From NCBI RefSeq assembly GCF_014633365.1, contig NC_068351.1, forward strand, positions 5,814,879-5,878,878: a stretch of DNA of 64,000 nucleotides, written 5' to 3'. Origin of the DNA: Diospyros lotus (Eukaryota > Streptophyta > Magnoliopsida > Ericales > Ebenaceae). The notes under the pieces are model-generated. The model was not told the DNA's origin, ran no database searches, and saw nothing but the letters and a program-made list of their open reading frames with translations. Shown here piece after piece: positions 49,350 to 61,500 of the stretch (positions are counted from its first letter, which is position 1; the number at the start of each line of letters is the position of its first letter). The translations under genes and the position numbers were made by a program.

Positions 49350-50789
49350 ATGAAGATGGAGAAGAAGATAGGACTGTTGGCGGTGGTGTTGCTGGGCGTG
49401 GTGGCTTTGGCGGCCGCGCAGAGCGCATCGAACGTGAGGGCAACGTACCATTACTACAACCCGGAGCAGAACAATTGGGACCTGAGGGCCGTGAGCGCTT
49501 ACTGCTCGAGGTGGGACGCCGACAAGCCCTTGGCGTGGCGCCAAAAGTACGGATGGACGGCCTTCTGTGGCCCCGTTGGCCCTCAAGGCCAGGAAGCCTG
49601 CGGCAAGTGCTTGAGGGTGAGATTTCTGCATACCTAATGCTACTTTGTTAATCCAATGTTTGCTGGCAGTGATGACTGTTATAAATTTAGTTGTTTCTTT
49701 AAACTAGTAAGAAATAGTCGAAATTGGCTGATTTTATTGGTTCACAAAAAGAATTTTTTTTTTTATGATATCTATTTTTGTCCAAACAATTTATAAAAAT
49801 TTATTTTTGCCTATTGGGCGTCGGCCCACTGCCCCACTCTGTTACTGTAGCAATCGAGTTGAGCTTTAATTTCTAGGTCTTAAACTACCTAACTTGTTTA
49901 AATTTTTAAAAAATGTTAAAAATTATATAAATATATAAATTTAATTGTATACAATAATTAAATCTAATTTTACAATAGTTTAATATTTAAAGAAGTTGAA
50001 AATTATATACTAATAGTTAAACTTAAATGTAGTTTTATGAAACAATAAAAACACATGCAACATTGGCTGCATTTACTAATGAGATATTTGTATTTTGCCT
50101 ACAATTAAAAGAAAAGAGTCAATTAGATTCATATTACTCTTTAAACCTTACTCCCTTGGAGTTGGAGGGCTTCCCTTTTGTTCATAAATACAAAGGCCAC
50201 CCTTGGTGCCAGAGCCAACTCGGAGTCTGTTCATTTAAATTATATTACGTAACTCTTCAAATTTTGAAATGAATATAAATGTCCAAATATAAGAATTAAA
50301 ATTTAATTTTAAATTTAAAGGTGAAATATATTTTAAGAATATGTATATATAATAGTTTTAAAAAATAGCTTGGTCTGTCCCGATCTAACCCATAAAGGGT
50401 GAACAATGGCATTTTTAGATTAATATTGATATAAAGTTTTGAACCAATACATAAATCATATATGAAATCAGTAAATTAGTATTCCGGCCAATTCAATTGC
50501 CAATACGAGATTTAGTAACTATGAACTCAACTAATTAATATAACCATGCATATGTATATTTAGTCTGGTAACTGGTATATATGCACCAATTGAAAGAGTT
50601 ATTATTTAATTGCAGGTCACAAACACAAGGACCGGAGCAAACCAAATAGTGAGAATAGTAGATCAATGCAGCAATGGAGGGCTGGATTTGGATTATGCTG
50701 GTGTTTTCCAAAAACTGGACACTGATGGCAACGGCTATCAACAGGGCCACCTCACTGTCAACTACGACTTCGTCGACTGTGGGGACTGA
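49350..50789 (+). CDS. PR4: PR-4 protein (Barwin domain, class II, secreted), copy 1
   Basis: Two exons, 49350-49616 and 50616-50789, are joined through a 999-bp phase-0 intron with gtgaga donor and attgcag acceptor, giving 146 residues. Residues 1-23 are a hydrophobic signal peptide ending AAA, so the mature protein would start at Gln. The rest is one Barwin domain: ATYHYYNP near the start, WTAFCGP, CGKCLRVTNT across the splice junction, [10 protein letters not shown] and GHLTVNY, with all six conserved cysteines. There is no N-terminal hevein (chitin-binding) domain, so it is a class II PR-4. PR-4 proteins are pathogen- and wound-induced extracellular proteins, some with reported ribonuclease activity; that is family knowledge, not visible here. 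A second in-frame ATG at 49356 has the better start context. The C-terminal VDCGD differs from VNCGD in copy 2. Confidence 0.95.
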
Positions 50790-50839
50790 GAACAAGCTGT
50801 ATGGCTTAATAGGACATTTATGCTATTGCTAGCTTCATA

Positions 50840-50845
50840 AATAAA
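50840..50845 (+). terminator. Candidate polyadenylation signal of PR-4 copy 1
   Basis: AATAAA lies 51 bp after the stop codon, within an aataaataag run, and is conserved in copy 2. Confidence 0.55.
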
Positions 50846-51737
50846 TAAGCTCTCCTCATCATAGATTACATATATGCAAGGAGATGGCTTTAAGTAACTG
50901 TTGTTTGCTTGCTTTTTATTAATAATCAGCATAAATGTCCCGTTTAATTTCGACGTGAATAAATAAATGTAAGAGAAATGTGGCATTACTTTACTTGGCT
51001 ATAGTCTCATCCATAGCAAATAAAAGAAGTTCAGGTGATGGCTCTCTTACTAAATAATTGATGATATGAAAATTACGCACTATGTCATATTATATATCTC
51101 GAGTAGATTAGATATTTTGGTGAGTACACGCTCTATATATGATGCCTGCACTACTTATTAATAATCAGCATAAAATTATATTAGGTTTCTTTCTTCCCAA
51201 ACAATTAAAGAGCAACAAATTTTTTGTTAGTTTTTTTATTATTATTATATTTTATTCCATTCTTTATCTATATTTTCTTCCAAACAAAACGTAGTGCCAA
51301 AAAGTCTTTGCTATGGCATATCATCAATGCTGCTTTTCTACATTGATTACGACTAATTCTATTATAGGCACAGGATGTCAAATTTTAATTAACACGTGAA
51401 TTTTAACACTGACTAATTGGTTGAGAAACTCGTAGAATGATTGGTTTTTTTGCCATTGATTTAATCTTTTATTAAAAAAGTAAAAATTAAATTCAAAAAA
51501 GTGTTTATTATGCTAGGAAAAGAAAAGGAGAATTAATGGATATGATAAGTAATGAAAATGAAAAAATAATATTTTTTAAAAATGTAAAAAATCGATAGGT
51601 GAAAAAACATGTAAATAAAAAATATAAGAACCTTTTTATAAATATAATCATTAGTATAGAGAATTATAAAAGAATAGTTATTCAATCAAATATAACTATA
51701 AGTTTCATCATCTATTTTAAGTAAATATAAACATAAA

Positions 51738-52025
51738 TTTTATTATTTATGAATCATAATTTAATAATTAAAAAACAAATAATAAATTTTAAAAAATTAA
51801 TCAAAGGTAATATAATTTATAAAAATTTCTCCACTCGATCATCTCTTTCTCTATAATATAAAAACGCTATTTTTTTAATAATAGCAACGGCAACATATAC
51901 ACACAAATCAATCAAAGCTATTATGCCAAAATTTAAAAGAATTATTTAGATTTCGAGAAAGCAACAAGAAGGAAGCACCCATCACATTACTCATAGATAT
52001 ACATACATTTATAAATAGGGTTAAG
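51738..52025. other. Spacer between the two PR-4 duplication copies
   Basis: AT-rich sequence continuing copy 1 beyond the point where copy 2 is interrupted. A GC-moderate stretch (gcaacaagaaggaagcaccc) lies near 51960. No gene is seen. Confidence 0.5.
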
Positions 52026-52560
52026 AGCCGTACACAAATAGGGGGTAGAATTCAAATCTGTAAAATGCCTAGTCGTTAATTGCCTAACTTTGTTTTGGTT
52101 GGCTGGCTCGAAGTTTGACTTTTCTATCCTACTTAATTCTAACTTAGTTTTGCCTTGGGGCAACCTAGATTTAGTGATATAAAGATGGATTGATCTGACT
52201 CAATTAAGCTGCCAAAATTTTATGAGGGATAACACATTAATTTAGGATATATTAGAGAAAATAAAGATTTTGCGTAGTGCACTGTGTTCTCCTGTCGCTC
52301 AAATATTCTCTTTTCATCAGGGTTTAACGGTGGGGGACTAATTCTGATGTGAAGATTACAATAAATTTTAGGCAAATAGAATAAAAACCATACGAGATAA
52401 GTGTGAAGCTACAGCGCTTATAGAATAAATTAAAATTTCATGATGCAGCAGCAGCAGCCTTCGTCTCCATGCCAAAATAGTCAAGGTCAGCCACTACCAG
52501 ATTGATAACCCAACAAGAAGGTCGCCCTGGATGACCTGCAACCAAGTTCATGGCTTGAGC

Positions 52561-52566
52561 TTGACC
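52561..52566 (+). promoter_or_regulatory. W-box upstream of PR-4 copy 2
   Basis: TTGACC followed by acgt matches the copy 1 motif at 49179. It lies about 175 bp before the start codon. Confidence 0.5.
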
Positions 52567-52686
52567 ACGTATCCATCACTCTTTCCCCAAGAAAGAAAAT
52601 TCAATTTGGAATTGCATATCCAATCAAAGATAGCTAGCTAGTTTCGTAATTTCAACAACCACATACATATCCTGTTTAAATCTCTC

Positions 52687-52693
52687 TATATAT
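52687..52693 (+). promoter_or_regulatory. TATA box of PR-4 copy 2
   Basis: TATATAT, 43 bp before the last base preceding the ATG at 52736, in the same context as copy 1. Confidence 0.6.
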
Positions 52694-52735
52694 TGAAGCA
52701 AGCAATTCGTCAATGAATCCAAGCACATTAAGGAA

Positions 52736-53805
52736 ATGAAGATGGAAAAGAAGATAGGCCTGTTGGCGGTGGTGTTGCTGGGCGTGGTGGCTTTGGCGGC
52801 CGCGCAGAGCGCATCGAACGTGAGGGCAACGTACCATTACTACAACCCTCAGCAGAACAATTGGGACCTGAGGGCGGTGAGCGCTTACTGCTCGACGTGG
52901 GACGCCGACAAGCCCTTGGCGTGGCGCAAAAAGTACGGATGGACGGCCTTCTGTGGCCCCGCTGGCCCTCGCGGCCGGGATTCCTGCGGGAAGTGCTTGA
53001 GGGTGAGATTTCTGTATACCTAATGCTAACTTTGTTAATCCAATGTTTGCTGGCAGTGATGACTCTTATAAATTTAGTTGTTTGTTTAAACTAGTAAGAA
53101 ATAGTCGAAATTGTCTGATTTTATTGGGTTAGATTCATATTACTCTTTAAACCTTACTCCATGGAGTTGGAGGGCTGCCCTTTTGTTCATAAATACAAAG
53201 GCTACCTTCGGTACTGTCACAGCCAACTCCTCCCTCTAACCCTTTTTTCATGTCTGTTCATTTAAATTATATTACGTAACTCTTCAAATTTTGAAATGAA
53301 TATAAATTAATGTCCAAATAAAAGAAATAAAATTTATTTTAAATTTAAAGGTGAAATACATTTTTAAAATATGTATATATAATAGTTTTAAAAAATAGCT
53401 TGGTCTGTCCCGATCTAACCCATAAAGGTGAACAATGGCATTTTTATATTAATTTAGATATAAAGTTTTGAACCAATAAATCATCGGTGAAATCAGTAAA
53501 TTAGTATTCAATTCACTTGCAAATACGAGATTTAGTAACCATGAACTCAACTAATTAATATAACCATGCATATGTATATTTAGTCTGGTAACTGGTATGC
53601 ACCAATTGAAAGAGTTATTATTTAATTGCAGGTCACAAACACAAGGACCGGAGCAAACCAAATAGTGAGAATAGTAGATCAATGCAGCAATGGAGGGCTG
53701 GATTTGGATTTTGTTGGTGTTTTCAAAAAACTGGACACTGATGGCAACGGCTATCAACAGGGCCACCTCACTGTCAACTACCAATTCGTCAATTGTGGGG
53801 ACTGA
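52736..53805 (+). CDS. PR4: PR-4 protein (Barwin domain, class II, secreted), copy 2
   Basis: Exons 52736-53002 and 53632-53805 flank a 629-bp phase-0 intron with the same donor and acceptor as copy 1, giving 146 residues. The signal peptide is identical to copy 1. The six Barwin cysteines are intact and there is no hevein domain. Relative to copy 1 the changes cluster in the second half of exon 1 (SRW to STW, RQK to RKK, QGQEAC to RGRDSC) and in exon 2 (DYAGVFQ to DFVGVFK; YDFVDC to YQFVNC). Several of these make copy 2 more basic. Both genes look functional: no stops, frameshifts or splice damage. Regulation is probably shared, since the proximal upstream 200 bp is well conserved. Confidence 0.95.
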
Positions 53806-53855
53806 AAACAAGCTCTATGGCATAATCGGACATTTATGCTATTGCTAGCTTCATA

Positions 53856-53861
53856 AATAAA
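53856..53861 (+). terminator. Candidate polyadenylation signal of PR-4 copy 2
   Basis: AATAAA lies 51 bp after the stop codon, as in copy 1. Confidence 0.55.
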
Positions 53862-54159
53862 TAAACTCTCCTGATCATAGATTACATATATGTAAGGAGA
53901 GGGCTTTAAGTAACTGTTGTTTGCTTGCTACTTATTAATAATCAGCATAAATGTCCCGTTTAATTTCGACGTGAATAAATAAATGTAGGAGAAATGTGGC
54001 ATTACTTTACTTGGCTATAGTCTCATCTATAGCAAATAAAAGAAGTTCAGGTGATGGCCCTCTTACTGAATATTAATTGATGATATGAAAATTATGCACT
54101 ATCTCTTATTAGATATTTTGGTGAGTACACACTCTATGATGTTTGAACTACTTATTGTA

Positions 54160-54710
54160 ATTCTGTATTATATTCTTGTATAGGAACACATCCTATAATT
54201 AATTAATAGATTAATAAACAGTTAAATAAGTCATACAAACTCACAAATTATCATATTTTCTACCAAACTATGACTATTAATTAGATAAACTCACCACGAC
54301 AGTAACACTCAAAACTTATAATGTTGGCAAGTATGTCCACCTAAGAGGTATTTGGAACTTTGAACATTCTTTTATCTAATATTTACTACCCTGTTTATAA
54401 GTCTTAACAAACTTAAACTTAAACTTGTGTTTGAATGGAAAAGTCCAAGTGAGAGAAGAGGGGATGAGAGACCCTTTCCCTTGTTTGGATAAAATAAAAG
54501 TTTAATAAGGGAAGGATATGTGGTATCTTTTCTATACCCATATTTTGCTTACATCCAAATTTGAGTTGTAAGGAGGGGAAAAGAAATATTTTTATAAATA
54601 GATTTATTATTTACTATAGTCGTTTATTTATTTAAGAATGAATGAGTATAATTATAACTTTATTTTTTAGTAGTTTTGTTCTATTCCATTCTCTATGCAA
54701 ATAAAATAAA
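54160..54710. other. Extra ~550 bp in copy 2, origin unclear
   Basis: Collinearity with copy 1 stops after gaactacttatt and resumes around ttatattatgtttat. The segment contains aaacttaaacttaaacttgt and a purine-rich gagagaagaggggatgagag. No clear terminal repeats or target duplication were seen, so an insertion here and a deletion in copy 1 are both possible. Confidence 0.5.
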
Positions 54711-55507
54711 ATTATATTATGTTTATTTACGTTTCTTCCTTCTCAAACTATTAAAGAGTAACAAATTTTATGTTAGTTGTTCTATTTTTATATATTTTTT
54801 TATTATATGTTATTCCGTTCTTTATTCATATTTTCTTTCAAACAATTATTCATATTTTCTTTCAAACAAAGTGTAGTGTCAAAAAGTCTTTGCTCTGGCA
54901 TATCAATGGTGCTTTTCTACATTGATTACGACTAATTTGATTGTTGACACAAGATGTCAAATTTTAATTAACATGTGAATTTCAACACCAGATTAATTAG
55001 TTGGTAAACTTCTATGATGGTTGATTTTTTGTCATTGATTTATTTTTTATTAAAAAAATAAAAATTAAATTCAAAGAAGTGTATTATGTTAGGAATGGAG
55101 AATGAGAAATGGATACGATAAAAAATAATATTTTTAAAAAAATTAAAAATCAAGATGTGGGAAAATATGTAAATAAAAAATATAAAGATTTTTTTTTATA
55201 TAAATATCTTTTTTAGTATAGAGAATTATAAAAAAATAATTATTCAATCAAATATATACATAAGTTTCATTATCCATTTAAGCAAACATAAATATAAACT
55301 ACTTATTCACCCGTGCGATGCACGAAAAATAGAGTCACAAACAAAGATATAAAAAATATATGAACTTTCAATAAATATTGAAAACACCACAATTTAGTTT
55401 TGTTAGATTATAAATATAATAAGAAATAAAATTTATAATAAGATTAAATATTACAAATTTTAGAAAACTTCTTTGAATATAACGTTTATAGTTGAGTTTG
55501 TTTGTTC

Positions 55508-58500
55508 TCATTCTTTATCACATATTAGTATCTTTAAATCATTTTGACTTGTAACTCTTGATACAACTACGTATAGCTGACCATGACTGAATACTGATTT
55601 TTTCAAATAAAGTTCTACATGCGACAATGATTGCCCCTAGTTTTTATTGATGGTCATAGCGTATGATACAATCAAAGGAAATTGTCTTCTTTGAAACCTG
55701 AATGACAATCTTGAATTCGATGGAGTCAATGACATGCTTGAAATAAAGACCTTGTGTCTTGTATTATTTCTCGATAGAATTTTACCCTCTAGAATATGAT
55801 TTCCAAGTCTTGTGACAATAAGTCTTGTCTCGTTGCACAACCTTACAGAATGATCAATATTTCTTAGCAACATCACTGGAATTCCAACTTTCAAATTCAA
55901 CTCATGATTTGGCACCCCAGAACACCTAATATATATTCTTCAAAAATTCTTGTGAATGAAGATCTATTAATAAATCAATGTTTGTATTTGACATGCAAGT
56001 CGTATTCGAACTTAAATAGGTATTTTCTTCAGTTTGGTTTAGAGAAACCATATACTCGTTGATGGGTTTGACGAGATCAAGCGTCGGTGCTAGTATGACT
56101 CTTCCTTGCAAATATGATATATATCATCAACATGGTCTGAGAAGCAAAGATATGTGCTCTCCACAACTGCTTCAAGCAAATTATCAAACCCATTTATTAG
56201 AATATCATTTGGTATTTCGATATATGTATGACCATCGTTTCTACCACCTAGTGTTCCATCACCAATTTTCATAATCCAATAAAAAAAAAATTCAATTCTA
56301 TTGACTGATCATCGGAATCAAGACCTTGTAGTCTCATGTTCTTTGTTAAATTCAATACCTTGCAGTGTCTCCATAGATATGAGAAATTGATAGTTGCAAG
56401 AACAATGTCTTGTCTACTCCCTTTTGGGATAACTGGCATAATCTGTCTAAAATGTCTATCGAACACCAATGTTTTTCCTCAAAAAGGTTAATCCTGGCTC
56501 AGTAGATTAGTGAATCTTAAAATATCCCTCATACTTTTGTCTAGTGCCTTGAAGCAGTATCGGTTCATCATAAGTGCCTCGTCCCATATTATGAGCTTTG
56601 ACTTTGCTATCAACTTTGCGAGTTGACTCATTTGTTTGATATTGCATGTTGAATCTTTGTTGGGATTAAGAGGAATTGCAATCCTCGAGTGTGTTGTCCT
56701 ACCGCTTGGCAAAAGAAGAGATGCTATGCCGTTGGATGCCACATTTAGTACTATTTCTCTCTTTGATTGCAATCCAACTGATAGAGTTTTCCAAACAAAC
56801 ATTTTTCCGGTCCCTCCATAGCCTTACACAAAGAATACACATCATTTATCAACTTCTATAGAACGCATTACAGTTTCATAAACATTTCTCTATTCATCCG
56901 TCAATTTTTGCACAAAAACCTTGTGATCTTCTGCCAAAACTTTCCTGTCATACCTAAGTTCATCCTGAATTAGCTTGTTTTTAGTGAATGATGCATTGAC
57001 ACACAGAAAAGGCATTGATGGAAAATCATGAAGACTTCTTCTAGTGCTCCTCAATATCTTTTCAATCTCCATGAGAGGGTAGTTTTTAGTTTCCTTCTCG
57101 CTCAACTCCAAACCTATTTATTACCAAAAAAAATGAAAAAAAAATATTGTCATGGGTTAAAAAATGATTAAAAAAACATTTACACCAAAACCCTAAAAAA
57201 AATATGATGACATTTTACCTTGGGGGTTCAAACGATTCTTCATCTATATAGAATATCGTCTGAAAGAAATTGCCAACATTGTTGCCATACATATTCAGCT
57301 CTTGCCAAAGATTCTAACATCAAGAAAATTGCTAATAGATTCCTTAATGAATGTGCAGAACCCCAATGACTTGCTTCAACTATTCCATCTACGTACTCTT
57401 TATCATCGTCAAGTTAAACGAGTGCATAGCAAGTATCTCGAAATGAAGAATATTGAACACTGTTCACACATTTAATTTCTTCATAACTCATAAGGCCCCA
57501 TACAATATTCAATAGAGTTCTCAAGTAATACATTTCCCCACAACCTGGAGGAACATAAAATACTTAACCTATTGAGAAACCATGTTGTCTAGGTTGTCAT
57601 TCTTGTTGACCTTGCTTCCAAACAAATCTTGTTGGGAATTCTACCTACGTGAGGTCCTTCGCATCATTGTACTTCTTATTTGCATCCATCCATGCAGTGA
57701 ACATGCTATGCTTTATAGTAGGACGACTTAATATATCATCTATTAGATCCAAATCTGAAAAAATAACATTCTACTAGTCAAGAAGATGAAATGACAACTT
57801 CTCAATCAGTGGATCTTTGTAGTGAATGTCAAATCCAAACATTCTCCAAGCAGCTTCGCATGGGAAAATATATCTACAATCGTAATACATATTTATCTCA
57901 TCAATCTTGTTATCGGCATACCCATCGTCGACACTCTAATAAAAATTTGCAGTGTAACGCCCCGTTAATGGTAATTTAAATTAATTTTGGGATAATTTGA
58001 TTTAAAAGAAATATAAAAGTAATTTGTTGTGATTTTAAGGAAATAAGAAATTAAGATAATTAATTTTGTTATTTTGGGAATTTCTGGAAAAAGGAAAAAA
58101 AATTAAAATAAATCAAGTTGTGGGATTTTTAGAAGTTCTGGGCATTTCTATAATTATTATAAGGGGGTGAGAGTGTAATTAATGGAAGTTTAGGGGTGCT
58201 GGCGTGAGTTGCGGAAAAGGCCAAACATCATTTTAAATATAACATATCGCATATATGTGTTGAAGATGCATGCGGGCGCAAGCAGTCACGCGTGAGGCGG
58301 CCAGGCGGTGGAAGCGGCTTCGAATCCGCGGGCAGGCGCGCGAGGCTGAGGATTTTTGGCTAATTTTAATCAGCTAAAGATGTCCGAAACGACGTCGTTT
58401 CAGTGAGGCGGTGGCCTCCCCCAGCGGCTGGCCGCGCGTTACCACGTGGCGCCTCCTCCTCATTCGTTTTGGAGCCGCATTTTAGCTCGATTTCGGGCGT

Positions 58501-61500
58501 GATTTTGAGCAAACGAACAGTAAAAAAAATTACAGAGAAGCAGCAGCATGCGGGAGGAATTTTCAGAGAATTTTGGAGCCAAAAATTCAAATTAAATCCC
58601 GTTTAACCCCTGATTTAATATTCCAGGTATGTTCCTAAGCTAGTAATTAATATTCTCTGTGGTCAAAATTTTATTTGGAGCCTAATTTTATTAATTTTGT
58701 TAATAATTGGAATATTGCAGTTTGTATAACTTTGACCGCGTTTGGTCAAATTGAGCCTAAGGCTATCTTCGAAAAGGTAAGTTCTTTATACCCTCATTGT
58801 CGATTCTTTCGATGTCAATTTATTTGACCTCCCTTCATTGGATTTGGCTGTTAATAAATTATGAAATTTAAACGGTGTGTTTAATAATTTAATTTATTAA
58901 CCTAGTTTCGAGGGTATTATTCGTTGGTTGCTTACGGGGGTTTGTATCACCCCCAAACCTATGGGAATGATGTCATACTCACCCGGGGCTAGGTTCTTAG
59001 CTGTCGGGTATTATTATTGGATTTTTGGTTATTTATTGGCTAGAGCGGTTGGGAAGTGGGGGCAAGGGTTAGCTATTCGGTGACGGTGTGACTGTTGTAC
59101 GTTTTATCTTAGGCCGTCAGATGGTTTTTCTTAGTCACTGACCGGTGACCGGTGCTAGGCACTGTTGACTGGCTCTACCGTTATGTGATTATAGCATGCT
59201 TGATTATATTTTATTCTTGTTGCATGGTTTGGTATGCACATGGGTACGGGCTGCATGATGGGATTATCATGATTTGGTTATGCTTGATCACAAACATTCT
59301 AGATTGGTCAGGTTGCATCCAGCATGGGCATATGCATTGCGTGTGATTTACTATATGGGCGGAGCATGGCCTGATACCTGGATGTATGAGCGCCTTGTAT
59401 CACGTTGTTGCTCATTACGCCATTGCATTTTATATGCATTACATGGTTACTGGTAGTATTTAGTTCTTGGACGGGAGTACCATTCCGAGGGAGCCTATGG
59501 CTTGGCTATCGGGAGTACCAACCCGGGACAGTGCGCACAGGTTTGTTGGAGATCTATGTTTCCTTTCAGGGCAGTGGCAAGTTGGTATGGGACTTGGGTG
59601 CCAGGTATCTTATGTGGGCCCCAAGGACCGGTATGTGCTTTCATTATGCGGTACTGTTGCGTTGTTGCGTCACATGGCTTGTGTGTACATGTGGGTTTAT
59701 ATTGGGAGTGGTCTCTTCTTCTGTTTCATTTACAGCCTTCTTTTTCATATAAACTTGCTGAGTCTTGCGACTCACCTTACTTTCCATCATTCCAGGTAAG
59801 GGTAAAGCTAAAGTTGAGGGCGAGGACCGCGCCACCTAGCAGTCAGCCGTGTCGGTAGGGTGTACAGTTTGCTGCCCCCGTCTTCTCTGATGTTTTGTTA
59901 GGAATTTTGACTCTCATTTTGACTGTGCCCAGTTGTTCCTTGTATCTTTTATTTATTAGCATAGGTGTCTGTATATTTTTATATACTCCTTGACCGCTGT
60001 TCCAGCGGGGTACTCGTGGGCGTGCATGTATATTGTTCTGCTTCCGCTGTTGTATTTTTCGTATGTATGCATGCCAGGGTATTTTTGTCTTATGTCTATT
60101 TTTCTTCCCTCCATGTAAGCGCTTTCGTTCGGATAGACCGGGCGGTTGGGATATCCAGGCGGGGGTGTTTACATGCAGTAACTCGATCATGTCCCATATT
60201 TACGTACTTAAAAAAATATTTAATTGACCTTGACGGATTGCACCACTCCACATGCATTAATGTGAGCACTGTATTTCAGTAACAAGTACCTGTTATGGGG
60301 AACCATATATCGATTATCAAGTTCAATACCATTCTTTTGTATAATCCTTCCATTGTCTCGTCGTTGGTAAATAGGGTATCCATATTCATCAACGTACGTT
60401 CGTAGAATTAACAAACTTTTTTGGGAAATGTTTAGTGCATCGACGACTACATAATAATTTCACTCACTTACTTAATCAGGGATTTCGACTGATATGATAT
60501 GGTCAATATCATCATTAGATGGAAACTTTTCATCTTTAGCCAAAAAAACAATATATGTGCATGTGGCAAACCACATTTCTAGAACTCAATAGTATACATT
60601 ACTGTAATAAAAAGTAATGTTTACAAAAAAAAACTTTAAATAATGATAAAAAAATTTCAAATAAATAACATGACAAAAAAAGAAGAGCACATATATAGAT
60701 GTAAACAATAAAAAAAAACATACATGCTCTAACTGTTTCAAAGACTTTGTTATGCCTAAGATCTTTCATTAAATTATTTAACTTCATCTTGAATACCCTA
60801 CAAAGTATATCAGGTCTGTTCTCTGCTTTTAGTCTTCTTTTCTCTAGGAAACGCACAACCTCTGGCCATTTCGAATTACATGTGAATGTAATAAACAAAT
60901 CAGGATATCCAGCCCACTTGCATATAACCATTGCATCTTAGTAGTTTTGGATCATATATCGCGCCCCACCAGTAAATGTAGACTGTAAAATAACTTGCTT
61001 GCCTTGAGAAATATGATTAGTTTCACCTCTTAATATTGCTTCAATTAAACCTCTATACATCTCACACCTCAATTCCTTTTGGTGCATCCATACTTATGCC
61101 AATCTTGAAGACTTGACCATCGTGTAAGCATCGACCAAAAATTGTTAGAACAACCATCTAGAGAATAAAATGATTGGTGACTCACATGCCCTTTCCTGCA
61201 AACGATATGCAAAAAACTCTCTCATGCTTATCTTTTTTTGTCCAGACTTTTCTTTGAAATTTAAGTTTTTTTAGTTCGACATCTTCTCTGTAATTGTCTT
61301 GACCATATAGAAAAAGTAATGGACATTATAGTCCAAGGTACGAAGCATTTAATTCATTGATCCATTACAATAACCCAATTCAAGTTTCAACAATAATATA
61401 TCTCTCTCGCAGGCAAAGTCTCCAAATCACCAACTACTAAAGCTGCAACTTTAGATATAAATGACATATTGTATCTCCTACCATCATGACCTCTCTTTCC

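Larger units (their letters stand above)
47922..51737 (+). repeat. PR-4 tandem duplication, copy 1
   Basis: Starting at agccgtacaca, this segment is collinear with 52026-55298: upstream region, both exons, intron, 3' flank and further AT-rich downstream sequence. It differs by three larger indels: a 738-bp insertion here (48242-48979), about 380 bp extra intron here (49741-50122), and about 550 bp absent here but present at about 54160-54710. The visible comparison ends at 51737, where copy 2 is interrupted by a Helitron. Confidence 0.88.
52026..55298 (+). repeat. PR-4 tandem duplication, copy 2
   Basis: Direct-repeat partner of 47922-51737, in the same orientation. It lacks the hAT-like insertion and the extra intron sequence of copy 1, but has about 550 bp extra at about 54160-54710. 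The segment is cut at 55298/55299 by a Helitron; its downstream remainder is not found in the window. Confidence 0.88.

Noticed and set aside
50535..50795. - strand frames opposite PR-4 exon 2 (and 53551-53811)
   Set aside because: Antisense shadows of a well-supported exon with conserved splice sites.
59152..60282. Several overlapping frames of 60-118 codons on the + strand
   Set aside because: They lie in all three frames within the solo LTR, some running across its right end, and show no gag, pol or cellular domain.
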